DNA of 64,000 nucleotides. It comes from Chelonoidis abingdonii. Its lineage: Eukaryota > Chordata > Testudines > Testudinidae. The position numbers and the translations under genes are program-made. The notes beneath the pieces are model-generated. The model ran no database searches, had not been told where the DNA came from, and saw only the letters and a list, made by a program, of their open reading frames with translations. Positions 36,302-48,011 of the stretch are shown piece after piece. Each line of letters starts with the position of its first letter. The stretch's first letter is position 1. The stretch is from positions 42,646,979 through 42,710,978 of the forward strand of contig NC_133776.1 in the NCBI RefSeq assembly GCF_003597395.2, read 5' to 3'.

Positions 36302-38641
36302 ATGCCTGGTTCGCAGGGGTTCAAAGCGTGCTCGGCTTGTAAAAAGCCGATGCCCACCAATGATCCCCACGATGCCTGCTTAAAGTACCTGGGGGAATCA
36401 CACGTTTCGGAGAAGTGCCGCATCTGCAAAGCCTTCCGGCCGCGGACTAAGAAGGAGCGAGACCAGTGCCTCAAGACGCTCCTTATGGAAGCGGCACTTC
36501 ACCCCGCGCCCTCGGCACCGAGCGCGGCTCCAGCACCGGATCCCTCCAGCACCGCGAAAACGCAGCAGCACCACCCTTCTCCGGCACTGGCTCCTGGGAA
36601 GAGGCCCTCGACATCCTCTACCCTGGCTAAGCAGCCCCGTAAGGAGCACCCGATGCCGATGCCGGCTACGCTGGCCGTGCCAGGGGCTTCGTTGACTCCG
36701 GGCCCGGCGGGTCCATCGAGTCCGATCCCTCCTAGCTCCCCGCCAAGATCTGGGGTAGAGCTCATAGTCCCATCCACGCCCGAGACATTCTCGTCGGCAA
36801 GGGACCTTATTGCCTTGACGGAGCCTGGGCTGCCCCAACCCCCGGCACCGCCCGTGCGGGTTCTTCACTCCAAGGGCAAGCCGACCCCGATGCAAGCACC
36901 GTCCCCGGATTCTCCGGTCCGGCACCGATCCCGATACCGATCCTGATCCCGGGGGAGATCTCCCTCGAGGCGCCGCTCGCAGTCCCGGCACCGCTCTCCC
37001 CGGCGGCACCGGTCGTACTCGCGGCACCGGTCGTCTTCGCGCCGATCCCGATACTCCCAGCACCGCTCCGGTTCCAGCCACTGCTACCGGCACCGCGACT
37101 CGAGGAGCCGCTCACGGCACCGCAGGTCCAGATCCAGCTCGACCTCCCGGCACTGCGCTGGTGGCAGGTCCTGGTCCCGATCCCAGCACCGGTACACCTC
37201 GCAGCACCGCTCTCCGGCACCGAGGAGGGCGTCGCCATCAAGGGTGCTGGACTCGCACTACCCGCGTTCGGCCCCCCCGTGGCCCTCTCGTCAGGGTTCA
37301 GTCTCTTCACGGGCGGACAGCATGTACCTGGACGTTGACAGACCCACCGCCCTCTTTCCAGAGGGTCACCAGGAACATGGTCCGCATCAGTGGGGCTTCT
37401 GGACACCCTGGGCGTATCAGCAAGCCCAGGGGCCTCAGCAATTCCTACCACGTGCGTCTGGCTCAGAACATAGGGCTCCGGAGGCTACTGTTTTGCGCCC
37501 CCCACCATCCCCTGCAGAAGAACAATCGTCCCACCCGCCAGAGGCTGAACCCCCGCAGGTGCCAGAGGCGGTTCTCCAATCGGAGCCGCCACCAGACCCA
37601 CTTCTGCCAGGTCTCTCCTCGTCATCCTCGCCGGATGAGGTGGTGGCGGGGACGACGACCACCGGTCCCCCCCCGCTGGACCTCAGAGCACACCAGGATC
37701 TCCTCAGGCGCGTTGCACAGAACATGAGCATCCAAGCTGAGGAGGTCTCCGAGGTTGAAGACCCGGTCATCACCATACTTTCAGCAGATGCGCCCACTCA
37801 TGTCGCCCTACCCTTCATAAAGACCATACAGGCCAATGCCACCACCATCTGGCAGTCACCGGCTTCCGTTCCCCCCGCTGCTCGGGGTGTGGAGCACAAA
37901 TATATGGTCCCTTCCAAAGGATACGAGTATCTGTATGTGCATGCAACCTCGTGTTCCCTCATCGTTCAATCTGTGAATGAGAGGGAACAACATGGGCAAG
38001 AGGCTCCGGCCCCAAAGTCTAGGGAGGCGCGACGTATGGACCTGCTTGGCCGTAAGGTCTACTCCGCAGGAGCGTAACAGCTGCGGATCTCAAACCAGCA
38101 AGCGCTGCTCAGCCGCTACTCATATAACACCTGGGCGGCGGCTGATAAATTTAGGGATCTTCTCCCACAAGATGCTCACCAAGAGTTCAATGCTCTACTG
38201 GACGAGGGCAAACGGGTTGCACGCATTTCGTTACAGGTGTCTTTGGACGCAGCAGACTCAGCCGCCAGGACTCTGGCCTCCGGGGTCACTATGCACCGCA
38301 TCTCCTGGCTACAGGTCTCTGGCCTTCCTCCGGAACTCCAGAACACAATCCAGGACCTTCCGTTAGAGGGCCAGGGCCTGTTTTCTGACAAGACAGACCC
38401 TCCCCTACAGAGCCTCAAGGACAATAGGGTCATTATGCGTGCCCTAGGGATGCACACGCCAGTAATACAGCGTTGACCGTTCAGGCCTCAGCAGCAGCGC
38501 AGGCCTTTCCCACCACCCAGGCAAAGGCAAGACTTTGCCAGGAGACGCAATAGAAGTGGCAGGCGCAGACAATCGGGCAACCAAGGGGGCCAAAACCAAG
38601 GTCCCTCCAAGCCGTCCTCCGGTCCGAAGCTGTCATTTTGA
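36302..38641 (+). pseudogene. DIRS gag-like protein, three in-frame stops
   Basis: One continuous plus-strand frame of 780 codons from ATG 36302 to TGA 38639-38641, broken only by stops at 36944 (TGA), 38075 (TAA) and 38474 (TGA). The N-terminus carries a Cys/His cluster: C10, C13, H23, C26, H34, C39, C42 ('CSACKKPMPTNDPHDAC'), typical of vertebrate DIRS gag. A proline/serine-rich stretch follows, then an Arg/Ser-rich region of about 100 residues (37 kb) made of repeated 'RHRS/RYRS' units resembling the RS domain of splicing factors. The C-terminal part has the conserved gag block ('LLSRYSYNTWAAADKF', 'ALLDEGKRVARISLQ') and an Arg/Gln-rich basic tail. The protein should bind nucleic acid and package element RNA. 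The 36944 stop sits in a CGA-rich repeat and looks like CpG decay. Confidence 0.88.
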
Positions 38642-38644
38642 AGG

Positions 38645-40310
38645 TGCGCCGGGGGCGCTGTACCAGTTTTTTCCGTGGATCCATCTCCTCCCTTTTCCAA
38701 CCGTCTCTCGTTTTCCTCCCGGCGTGGTGCCAGCTTACTACAGATCGTTGGGTCCTCCGCACGCTGCGGCTTGGGTACCACCTGCAGTTTGCTTCGTTTC
38801 CCAGCCCTCCCGCCCCCCTTCCTCGTCCCTCTTCAGGGACCCCTCTCACGAGCAGATCCTCCTCCAGGAGGTCTGCAAACGCTCCTCGCAAAGGGGCCGT
38901 AGAGGAGGTTCCAGAGAATGAGACTGTGGCAGGGGGTTCTACTCCCGTTACTTCTGATCCCCAAGGCCAAAGGAGGTCTCCGACCCATCCTCGACCTAAG
39001 GGAGCTCAACAAACATCTACTCAAGCTGAGATTCCGCATGCTTTCCTTGGGTACCATTATTCCTTCCCTGGATCCCGGAGACTGCCCTCGACATGCAGGA
39101 CGCGTATTTTCATATATCCATCTTCCCGCCCCATCGAAGATTCCTTCGCTTTATTGTCGGGGGCAGGCACTATCAATTCACGGTCCTCTCGTTTGGACTC
39201 TCCACGGCCCTGAGAGTGTTCACCAAATGCATGGCCATAGTCGTCGCCTTTCTTCGTCGCAGTTGGGTACACATGTTCCCCTACCTCGACGACTGGCTTA
39301 TCCGGGGACCTTCACAGGATCAAGTCCATGCGCACATCCGCATGGTCAGCCGCCTTTTCTCAAGTCTCGGCCTGTTGCTCAATGAGGAGAAGTCCACCCT
39401 ATCCTCTACTCAGAGGATAGAGTTTATTGGAGCCGTTCTAGACTCAACCATAGCCAGGGCGGTCCTTCCGTTGTCACGGTTCCATACGCTGTCAGCCATC
39501 ATCCACAGGCTCCAGGCAGCACCTCTGACCTCTCTGCGCACTTGCCTGACACTGTTGGGCCACATGGCGGCCTGCACTTTCTTCACGGCGCACGCTCGAC
39601 TGCGCCTCCGGCCCCTGCAGTTCTGGCTCATCCCTCAGCTCCGTCCAGCCAGGCGCCCGTTGAACACAGTGGTCACGGTTCCCCAAGTCGTCCTCCTCTT
39701 TCTCCAGTGGTGGCTGGACCAGTCCGTCGTGTGTGTAGGGCTTCCATTCCATCAGCCCCAGCCCCCGCTGTCCCTGACAATGGACGCATCAGACTTGGGG
39801 TGGGGGGCTCACCTAGGTACCCTACAGACCCAAGGTCGCTGGTCTCCTCCCGAACTCGCCCTCCATATCAACATCCGGGAGTTGAGAGCGGTCCACCTGG
39901 CTTGTCACGCGTTCCGTCGACAGATACAGGGCCGCTGTGTTTCGGTCTTTATTGACAACACAACGGCAGTATACTACGTGAACAAGCAGGGCGGAACGAA
40001 ATCCCCTCTTCTTTGTCAGGAAGCAATGATACTGTGGGACTTTTGCATAGTCCACTCGATTCACCTGATCGCCTCCTACTTGCCCGGAGCTTGAAATACC
40101 TTGGCGGACCGTCTCAGCCGGTCCTTCAGCTCCCACGAATGGTCCCTTTGCCCGGACGTCGCCCTTGCTCTCTTCCGACGGTGGGGGCATCCCCACATGG
40201 ACCTCTTTGCAACACGCAACCCGCGCAGGGAAAAAGAGTGCCCCGATGTTTGCTGCCTCGCAGGCGCGAGGCTCCGGGCTCGAGTAGGCGACTAGCCTTT
40301 CTAATTCCCT
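38645..40310 (+). pseudogene. DIRS reverse transcriptase / RNase H
   Basis: The second gene of the element. Its first 450 bp are split over three frames: 'LTTDRWVLRTLRLGYHLQF' (frame of 38638), then 'LIPKAKGGLRPILDLRELNK' (frame of 38918), then the long open frame 39093-40094. The latter holds the reverse-transcriptase palm with the active-site motif YLDD (39282-39293, 'FPYLDDWLI'), preceded by 'YQFTVLSFGLSTA'. RNase H follows: 'MDASDLGWGAHL' from 39780, 'INIRELRAVHLAC', and 'VFIDNTTAVYYVNKQGG'. A TGA at 40092-40094 breaks the frame, which then continues directly with 'NTLADRLSRS' and 'HMDLFATRNP', the conserved connection to the recombinase gene. At least two frameshifts and one stop make it inactive. 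It overlaps neither gag nor the recombinase in the same frame. Confidence 0.9.
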
Positions 40311-40325
40311 GGACAAGCACCTTTT

Positions 40326-41603
40326 TTGAATATTAGTCCACAAGGTCCTTCTGAAGGCGCGCAGGGACAGGGCCCGCTTGATTCTCATCGCTCCGGCATG
40401 GCCCCGTCAGCATTGGTACTCTCTGCTGCTGGACCTGTCGGTAGTCGGCCCTGTTCCCTGCCTCTTCACCTGGACCTGATCACGCAGGACCACGGCCGGG
40501 CTCTGTCACCCGGACCTCCAGTCGCTGCACCTCTCAGCGTGGCTCCTGCGTGGCTAACCCGGTCCGAGTTGAATTGCTCTTCCCCAGTGAGGCAGGTACT
40601 TCTGGGAAGTAGAAAACCATCTACGAGGGCGACATACGTAGCCAAATGGAAACGTTTTACATGCTGGTGCGCGGAGAAGCGCTTCCACCCCACCGATGTT
40701 TCCATCCAATTGTTTTAGATTACCTTTGGTCGCTCAAGCAACAAGGCCTGGCACTGTCCTCTCTCCGAGTTCACTTAGCGGCCATCTCCACCTTCCACCC
40801 GGGAGTGACGGCCGCTCGGTCTTCTCGCACCCAATGGTGTCTCGATTCCTCAAGGGGCTGGAGCGCCTTTACCCCCAGGTCCGCCACCCAGCCCCTCCTG
40901 GGATCTCAACCTAGTGTTGTCCCGTCTTATGTCTCCCCCATTTGAGCCGCTGGCTATGTGTTCCCTCCTCTACTTGTCCTGGAAGATGGCATTCCTGGTG
41001 GCAATCACTTCCGCTCGGCGCGTATCAGAGCTGCGCGCCCTCGCGTGGATCCCCCGTATACGGTGTTCCATCGGGACAAGGTGCAACTGAGGCCGCACCC
41101 GCATTTCTCCCAAAGTCGTCTCGGCCTTTCATGTCAACCAGGACATATTCCTGCCTGTCTTCTTCCCGAAACCGCATTTGTCTCGCAAGGAGCAACAGTT
41201 ACACTCCTTAGACGTGCGCAGGCGCTCGCCTTTTATATAGAAGCGAACCAAACCATTCCGTAAGTCCACCCAGCTCTTTGTCGCCGTAGCTGAGCGAGTT
41301 AGAGGGTTGCCAGTCTCCTCTCAGAGGATTCCTCGTGGGTGACTTCCTGTATACGGACCTGTTACGACCTGGCCCATCTCCCTCCGGGCCGAGTTTAACG
41401 GCGCACTCACTACTAGAGCCCAGGCTTCGTCGACGGCATTCCTCGCACGAGTACCCGTCCAGGAGATCTGCAGGGCAGCGACCTGGTCCTCCGTGCACAC
41501 CTTTGCTACCCATTATGCCCTGGTCCAGCAGTCCAGGGATGATGCAGCCTTCGGCTCTGCTGTGTTGCGCACTGTGACCTCTCACTCCGACCCCACCGCC
41601 TAG
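40326..41603 (+). pseudogene. DIRS tyrosine recombinase (frameshifted)
   Basis: Phage-integrase-type recombinase that should join the circular cDNA to the target. The core-binding domain is visible as 'SRKPSTRATYVAKWKRFT' (frame of 40326), 'LDYLWSLKQQGLALSSLR' (frame of 40646) and 'FLKGLERLYPQVRHP'. The catalytic domain starts with 'FLVAITSARRVSELRALAW' near 40992, where the first Arg of the catalytic set lies in 'ARRVSEL'. It ends with 'VQEICRAATWSSVHTFATHY', whose Tyr (codon 41514-41516) is the predicted nucleophile, and stops at TAG 41601-41603. The His-x-x-Arg box just upstream (around 41400) is split by a small insertion. Several frameshifts separate the blocks, so no active enzyme is made. 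Confidence 0.85.
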
Positions 41604-41626
41604 GTAAAGCCTATGGCTTGGGAATC

Positions 41627-41735
41627 ACCTACTGGAAAAATGGATATGAGCAAGCACTCGAAGAAGAAAACACGGTTACTCACCTTTGTAACTGTTGTTC
41701 TTCGAGATGTGTTGCTCATATCCATTCCACACCTG
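41627..41735 (+). repeat. DIRS internal complementary region
   Basis: Directly after the recombinase stop. The left half (41627-41669, 'ggatatgagcaagcactcga' and 'agaagaaa') is the reverse complement of the outer left terminus. The right half ('acacggttactcacctttgt', 'tcgagatgtgttgctcatat') is the reverse complement of the outer right terminus. The two ends meet at about 41667-41670. In DIRS elements this region templates the junction that closes the circular DNA intermediate. Confidence 0.9.
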
Positions 41736-41776
41736 CCCCTCCTCCCCCTGTCCGAGTATGCCTCGCCTCCGACCCA

Positions 41777-42002
41777 CTGTCGGAGTAGCCGGCAAGAAGG
41801 AACTGAGGAGCGGGCGGGTCGGCAGGGGTATATATCACCCGCCATGGCGGCGCCACTCTAGGGGGTGACCTGCCGGTCCGCTGGAGTTGCTAGGGTAAAA
41901 GTCTTCCGACGAACGTGCACGCGTGGCGTGTACACCTACTGGAATGGATATGAGCAACACATCTCGAAGAACAACAGTTACAAAGGTGAGTAACCGTGTT
42001 TT
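41777..42002 (-). repeat. DIRS right inverted terminal repeat
   Basis: Inverted partner of 35909-36100, running from about 'gtagccggcaagaaggaact' to the outer end 'gtgagtaaccgtgtttt'. It extends some 35 bp further outwards than the left repeat ('aacaacagttacaaaggtga'), an asymmetry usual for DIRS1. The unequal outer ends are both copied in the internal complementary region. Confidence 0.9.
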
Positions 42003-43931
42003 GTCACTTCCCTTGAGTGGCTCTCATTGTTAGTACGTTAAGAACTCCAGTACCATGGAATCAATGAAGTTACAGTGGCATAAAGCAGGGGTAATTCAGT
42101 GGTGAATTAGGCACCATATTTTCATGAAAATTGACTTGCAGTTTATATTCACCATCACTAAATTTTCCCCATGGAATCACCTTATTGATAACATGGGAAT
42201 TACAGAAAGTCCATGAAAGATTTAAAAATCAGTTGACACGTTTTGTTTCATTTTGCTAAAAATCACCTCTATTTGCACTCGAGATGAAGTTTTACTCCCA
42301 AAATCCCTTTTCTGTCTCACTTCATGGGAACATTCTCATAGCCCTACTTAATATAACTTGAATAGTATTAGTTTCTCATATTTCTGGTTCTCCCCCTTCC
42401 CTCCAGCATTTTCAGTCAGAACTAAATGAAACTCTGCCAAAGCTCTCTCAATAATGGAAATATGACCTTGCTTTTCTTCCATAGCAGCAGAAAAAGCTCT
42501 GTGCTAAAGTGACGTAAAAGAAAAAAAAAATGTGTGTAGTTCTGCACTAATGTAAAATGACACTCACTTTCTCCATACAGAGGCATAGAAAAGTCCTCTG
42601 CTACATGGGGAAATGCAGTCTCTATAAAAACCACATGCATTCTGAAAACTGGAAAATTTCAATAAGATCAGGACAGCATTTGCCTATGAACTACTGGAAG
42701 TTGCTAAGAATAACTGACCTTGTCATAGCTTAGACAAGCCCAAGAGCTTGATGTGTTGTTAATGTTTCAACACCAAGATACAAAAAGAACACTAGCATTA
42801 CTAATATACAGTGGGACTATCTTAGATGGAGTTCGGATAAGTACAGTTAGAGGGTATCTTGAACTGTTTGACTGGACTGTCACTGCCCTTAGACCGAAGC
42901 TTCACTCTGCATATGGAGACAAAAATCTTCCTGCCTCGACACTGTCAGCATGAATATTTAAATTTGGCATATGGGCCATGGGTGGTTAAGCTCCATGGGA
43001 GATGGGGAAATTAATCCATTGCAGGCTGCAGAAAGGAAACAGAGCTACTTCATGGTCATTGACTTCAGCAGGAGCAGATGCAGGACCCTAGTTAGCAAAA
43101 GATTAACCATTCAAAAGCCCAGGCTAAGTAAGACACACAGAGGACAATGCTGATCCCTATAATCAATTCAGAGCTATTGTATGTAGGTAATATGCTGTAG
43201 GGTCCTGGTTCAAAGCCCATTGAGAGAAGGACTTCCTTTGGCTTTAATGTGCTTTGGATGTGGCTTAAGGAGCTAGATTGTGCCATCAATTACAGCTTTG
43301 CAACTTCATAAATAAAAGGCAGAATCTGGCCCTAAAAGGAGAAGTTAATCCTAATTACACTTTGCTTAGTTCCTCCACAAACACACTTCTAGCAAGGCTT
43401 CATATAGATAGCTACTCTTATTTTTGTGACTTGGCATTTTTGTACATGTGAGATGACTTGTCTCAGAATTGCATTTAGAAAACAGAAATCACAAATCTTT
43501 CTACAGAGAACTACAGAATGCTTATACAGATGCTTGTGTGCTGATTACAGCAGTTTATTTGTAAATGACACATTTCTACCAAGAATTACTAACATTGTGC
43601 TAGGAAGATGAGCAATGCCCCTTCAAGATAACCCGCATCTTCCTTTCAAGAAAATAGATCTCCTAAAATATTGTGTGGAGATCAAGGTAATAAAGATTAT
43701 TTTTTCCCCTCCGTGACACAGGTAGAAAACAAAATAAATTAACAGCAAGTTATAGCAAAAACAAAATGAATAGCCTCGTTTAAATGTCATATGAAACATT
43801 TATTCTTAAATTATTGACTGTGACTGAAGTCTAAAATAAAAGACTATTCCTTAGAAGTGAAATTCACCCAATGACAGAGGGCACTTCAAAGGTTTAATCT
43901 GTGGCAGAGATTTACAAACAATATGAATGAA
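42003..43931. other. AT-rich sequence, nothing recognised
   Basis: No gene. Short stretches around 43060 ('tcattgacttcagcagga') and 43205-43270 look like fragments of low-copy MITE-type repeats but cannot be delimited. Confidence 0.35.
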
Positions 43932-44456
43932 GGGTTAGATTCACAAGGGAACTAGGCATTATTCACAAAATAGAAAAGGAGGAGATGAGTGCCCTAACCA
44001 CCAAATTACTGGGTAAAAGGGCACCATCTGGGATATGGGACCCCCAGGTTTGAATCCCCATTCTGGAACAAAATGTGGAATCCAATTCCCTCCCATCCCA
44101 TATCAGAGCCTTAAGCACCTAGCAATTAGCTATGCTGAGGTGGAGCTATCATAATCTCTCCTGTTGAATCAGTTCCACTTTGTATCAATAATTAAATATC
44201 CCTTGGACAAGAGAGTGAGTGACTCTATAATCTGGTGGCTCAAGCACTTCCCTGGAAGGGGAGCACCCAGGTTCTTGTCCGTGTTCCAAGGAATATTTCT
44301 ACAAAGAGAAACTGCTTCAACAGAAGAGCCTGAGAAAGCTCTCCCCCAGAAACCGAATTGGCTCATGGTTAGGGCCCTCGCATGAAACATGGAAGACAGT
44401 CCCTGCTAAACCCCATTTTGTGAATGGTGCTTAAGTTCTCTTGTGACTCTATCCCA
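43932..44456. mobile_element. ~525-bp MITE with inverted ends
   Basis: Left end 'gggttagattcacaaggga' and right end 'tcttgtgactctatccc' are inverted repeats, extended inward by 'attcacaaaatag' and 'cattttgtgaatggtgctta'. The interior includes 'aagcacttccctggaaggg' and a SINE-like 'gacccccaggtttgaatccc'. No coding capacity. Confidence 0.6.
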
Positions 44457-47375
44457 AACTTAAAACAATGTTTCAGAAATGTCAAAATTAAATTTCAACA
44501 GCATTTCCAAAAGTGTCCCCCTCCAAACTAACAATTTGCCAAAAATCAACACAAATTCATAAAATCCAATTTTTTTCCATGAAAAAGTTCACCCACTGCT
44601 AATCATAGGATCTACCCACACATACACAGATCCAAAGACTTAAAACGTCTGCACAGGGTATTCAGAGGGGCAGTGATTAATGTTCCAGTCCTTCCCCAAA
44701 ACACATACAGCCCCAGTAGAGCTCCCTCCATTGGGACACTCACCAAGTTATTATTGTGTTTGGAGTCCACCTCACTGGGCTCAATATACTTTAAGCCTTT
44801 TGAGTCACAACATCTAGACACTGCCCCTGACTGGGGTCTCTAGACAAACATTCATGATACAGATCCTCTATCTAACACCTCCTTCTAAGAGCTAAGTTGC
44901 CACAGTCCAGCTGCCTAGCCCTCAGGTCTAGTACTGACCCTTCAGCTGCCCTGTAGCTTAAGCACATCCTCCCCTAGAACTCCAGGAGTCTGGGCACTCT
45001 ATTTTCAACTCACCTCTCTAGAGGCACAAGGTAGGGAAACAGACACAGAAACAGACCCCACAGAAGAGTCTAAAACAAATTACCCTTTACTTTGACAGCA
45101 AAAAAGATATACAGATGGAGACAAACAAACAACTATATGTATTACCCTACCTTAGTTTCTTTACTGTTCAGAAAAATTCTTTGGGCTTAGAACAGACTCC
45201 TCTGGGGATATTCAGGATCCTTCCGCTATTCCTTGCCATCCTACTCAGGGCTTCTCATACAGAGTCTTGCCTCAGTCAGTTTAACTCTTTTTATTACCCT
45301 TTCCCTTCAAAGTAGGAAGGGAAATTTCCTTTATTTTATAACCTCCTGTTGCCTTTGTCAGGTAACTCCCTGTTTAGCCTCAGTATGTGATCACCCTCCC
45401 AGATGATTACAAAATGATCTATTGCTTAGTTACCACCTGCCTAGACTTCAGATTTGAAAAACTGGTTTGCCACAGGCAGCAAATACCTCTTTGTCCAAGA
45501 CTGCTTCATTTGAATGGACAATCATCAAGGTTTATCAACCCTCTGGTGTCTGACTATGAGGTATACTACATCATCTAAAGATGTAAAGCAGCAGCTCTAC
45601 TTCCTCTGTATCAGCCACAATGCCTATGCCTAAATAGCAAGGCTGAGCCCTTAATAATTATCTGTTTCAGCTGGTGAATGTTGTGAAGTTTGGCTTCTGG
45701 ACCCAACAATCAAGGAACTAGGCAGCTCAAAAGCACATTAATTTCAGAAGAAGAGTTAGGCACATAAATCTTTTTGTGAATCCCATCCATGGAGAAGTAA
45801 TATTAACTAAAGACTTTTAGAACCACAAAACTTTTGCATGAAAGTTGAGACCTCTTCTTACTTTACTGCTGATATGCCTGCTTCAGCAATTTCTTGAGAA
45901 GGAACATTATGGGGATTAGATTTTTACAACTGTTAATTTGAATCTGATAACTTGTATTAAGTAAGTGAAAATATTAAAAGCTTCCATGGCATTTAAAATG
46001 CTTCATGCAGTTTGGTTCAGTAAAAACTCATCTTTAAAACATTTACAATAAAATGAAAAGCAAAGGGAATGTAGTCACTCTAGCTACCAATGTTTTAACC
46101 GAGGTCATTTAGAACGACAATTCCCAGAATGCTGAGAACAACTATGTACAGTAAGTGAATATTAGGGCTGAGGAGAGAGAAGGAATGTCAAATCTGATTA
46201 ATCTGATATCCAATTAATAGACTGATTTTTTTAAAAGTCCATAAAATGTAATAATTACTATACAGGTATTTCATATTAATAATATGTAGATGGTAACAAT
46301 CATTATTAAGCAATGGTAATATTAGAATTGCTAAAGTTAGACATCTAAATACATATTTAAAATGTCCTAAGTTTTCTAGGCTGTTATGGAGGAACTGTTC
46401 TATGTACCTAGCTGAAAAAACAAGCAAACAAAGACAAGAATGCTTCCAAATTAAAGCTCACCTAATTATGGTACTTCTGATGAGAGAGAGAAGAATTACC
46501 TGGTATGCTAACTGCCAAGCAGACCTAACTATTTCAACAGTGACAGGAGATAAAATAAGCTGTCTTTTCCAGTAAAATAATGAGGAGTTTTGAATACTAG
46601 TATTTCCCCTGTAGTGAGAAGGAACTGACAGCAATGAACCCACCAGCGACAGTCACTGCCTGTCTTATTTTCAGATTTAAAATTCTGCCATACACGTACT
46701 ATGCACAATGCTGGCTTGATCAAAACACCACAACATTGTTATGTCAGGAGGGGTCCCAGATCTCATGTGAGAAGAATCTTTTCCTTGTACAGGCTTCACA
46801 GCATTAAAACAGATAAACAGATTGTCTTTTTTATTAACTGTTGTCTTGGGTCTCTGTGGGAAGTCAACATCAAACAGGAGAAAAATCACCTTCGGATCAG
46901 CATACTACCATGAATCCATACAAACCTTCAAAAAGGAACAATTTGTTACCTATTTCATGCCATAATGCTGCTGAAACAGATGGAAATCAGAATTGTTAAT
47001 GCTATAATCCTCTGTATGATGCAGTAAAGGCAGGTTACTATTGGTTCTACTTAAAAGGCTCCCTCTGCTGATACAAACAAAACAGTTCCAAAACTTTAAC
47101 CAGTCTCAGTCATTTGGCTAATCTGTCCTTCTGGCTGTGTTTCCAGCTATGTACATTTAGGCAGCCAGATCCATGGAGTAGACCTTCCCTCTTCTGGTCA
47201 ATGGATAGTCCATTCCTTTAAAGATACTATTTATAGAAGATTTTATTTCCTTTCTGTGCATTATTAAAATATGATAGACATTAGGGGCTGGATCCTGGAT
47301 CCCAGCTCTTTTTTGTTTGTGCTCCTCTAAAGAGCTTCTCTAATAGATCTGAGGACTTAAGTAGCTCAGCCAGAG
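44457..47375. other. AT-rich sequence, nothing recognised
   Basis: No gene or delimitable repeat. 44590-45370 is less AT-rich and reads like an old LTR or long repeat, but no ends were found. Small frames (45115-45315, 46188-46427, 46701-46913) lack domains. Confidence 0.35.
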
Positions 47376-47485
47376 GTTATAGGCCTATTACAGGATTGGG
47401 TGGGTTAGATTATATGGCCTGTGATGTGCAGGAGATCAGACTACATGATCATGATGGTTCCTTCTGGCCTTAAAGTCTATGAGAA
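47376..47485 (+). repeat. CR1/L3-like LINE 3' tail
   Basis: Reads 'gggttagattatatggcctg', 'gcaggagatcagactacatg', 'atgatggttccttctggcct', then 'taaagtctatga'. This resembles the conserved 3' end of an older CR1-group LINE in plus orientation. Confidence 0.65.
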
Positions 47486-47740
47486 CTGATGAGTCTACTG
47501 ATGTAAGGGGCACTCTCAGGTGGGGTAAAGGTGTGCTGCCCTGCAGGAATAGGGAGAGTTTCTAGATGTGGCCAGGCAGTAGAGAAGATGAACTATATGG
47601 TGTTCCTATAGCCCCTGGCCAGATCCCTTTAGGATCGCTCTAGCCAAAATGGTTTAGAATAGCCCTTAGGGTGCTGTACACTGCATTAGGGGCCACTTCA
47701 GTCCTCCACTGGAAAAAAAATAGGGAGCAGAAAGGTGACA

Positions 47741-47827
47741 GGCCCAGATCCTCAAAGGCTTTAGGCATCTAACTGCCATTGATTTCGTTGGAAGTTAGAC
47801 ACCTAAATACGTTTGGGGATCTGGGCC
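47741..47827. mobile_element. Short palindromic MITE
   Basis: Inverted ends 'ggcccagatcctcaaaggct' and 'gtttggggatctgggcc', with inner arms 'ttaggcatctaactgcca' and 'ggaagttagacacctaaa'. Same family as 19247-19325 and 63877-63931. Confidence 0.7.
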
Positions 47828-48011
47828 ATAGGAGTCTTCCCCCATCAATCCTGGATCCAACACCGAGTGACTCAGAGATCTAGCCCACAACCTTTCCGCC
47901 AATCATATTAAAAACGCAGCTGCTATTAGATTCATTGTAAAGTGCTATCCAGCAAAAGCAATTCTATTCAAATACCTTGTGTTCCAGAAGACAAGCCTCT
48001 TAAGGCTAGGG

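Larger units (their letters stand above)
35909..42002 (+). mobile_element. DIRS1-like tyrosine-recombinase retrotransposon
   Basis: A 6.1-kb element with all structural parts of the DIRS order: left inverted terminal repeat, gag-like gene, reverse transcriptase/RNase H gene, tyrosine recombinase gene, internal complementary region and right inverted terminal repeat. DIRS elements insert through a circular DNA intermediate using a tyrosine recombinase instead of an integrase, so no target duplication is expected and none is seen. Composition is clearly more GC-rich than the flanks. All three genes are interrupted by stops or frameshifts, so the copy is dead, but enough frame survives to suggest fairly recent insertion. 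The ends were set from the internal complementary region, which copies them. Confidence 0.93.

Noticed and set aside
36398..37451. Long minus-strand frames over the DIRS gag (231 and 214 codons)
   Set aside because: Shadows of GC-rich, RS-repeat coding sequence on plus; composition alone explains them.
39542..39955. 137-codon plus-strand frame within the DIRS RT/RNase H region
   Set aside because: Overlaps the real RT/RNase H frame in another phase and shows no motif.
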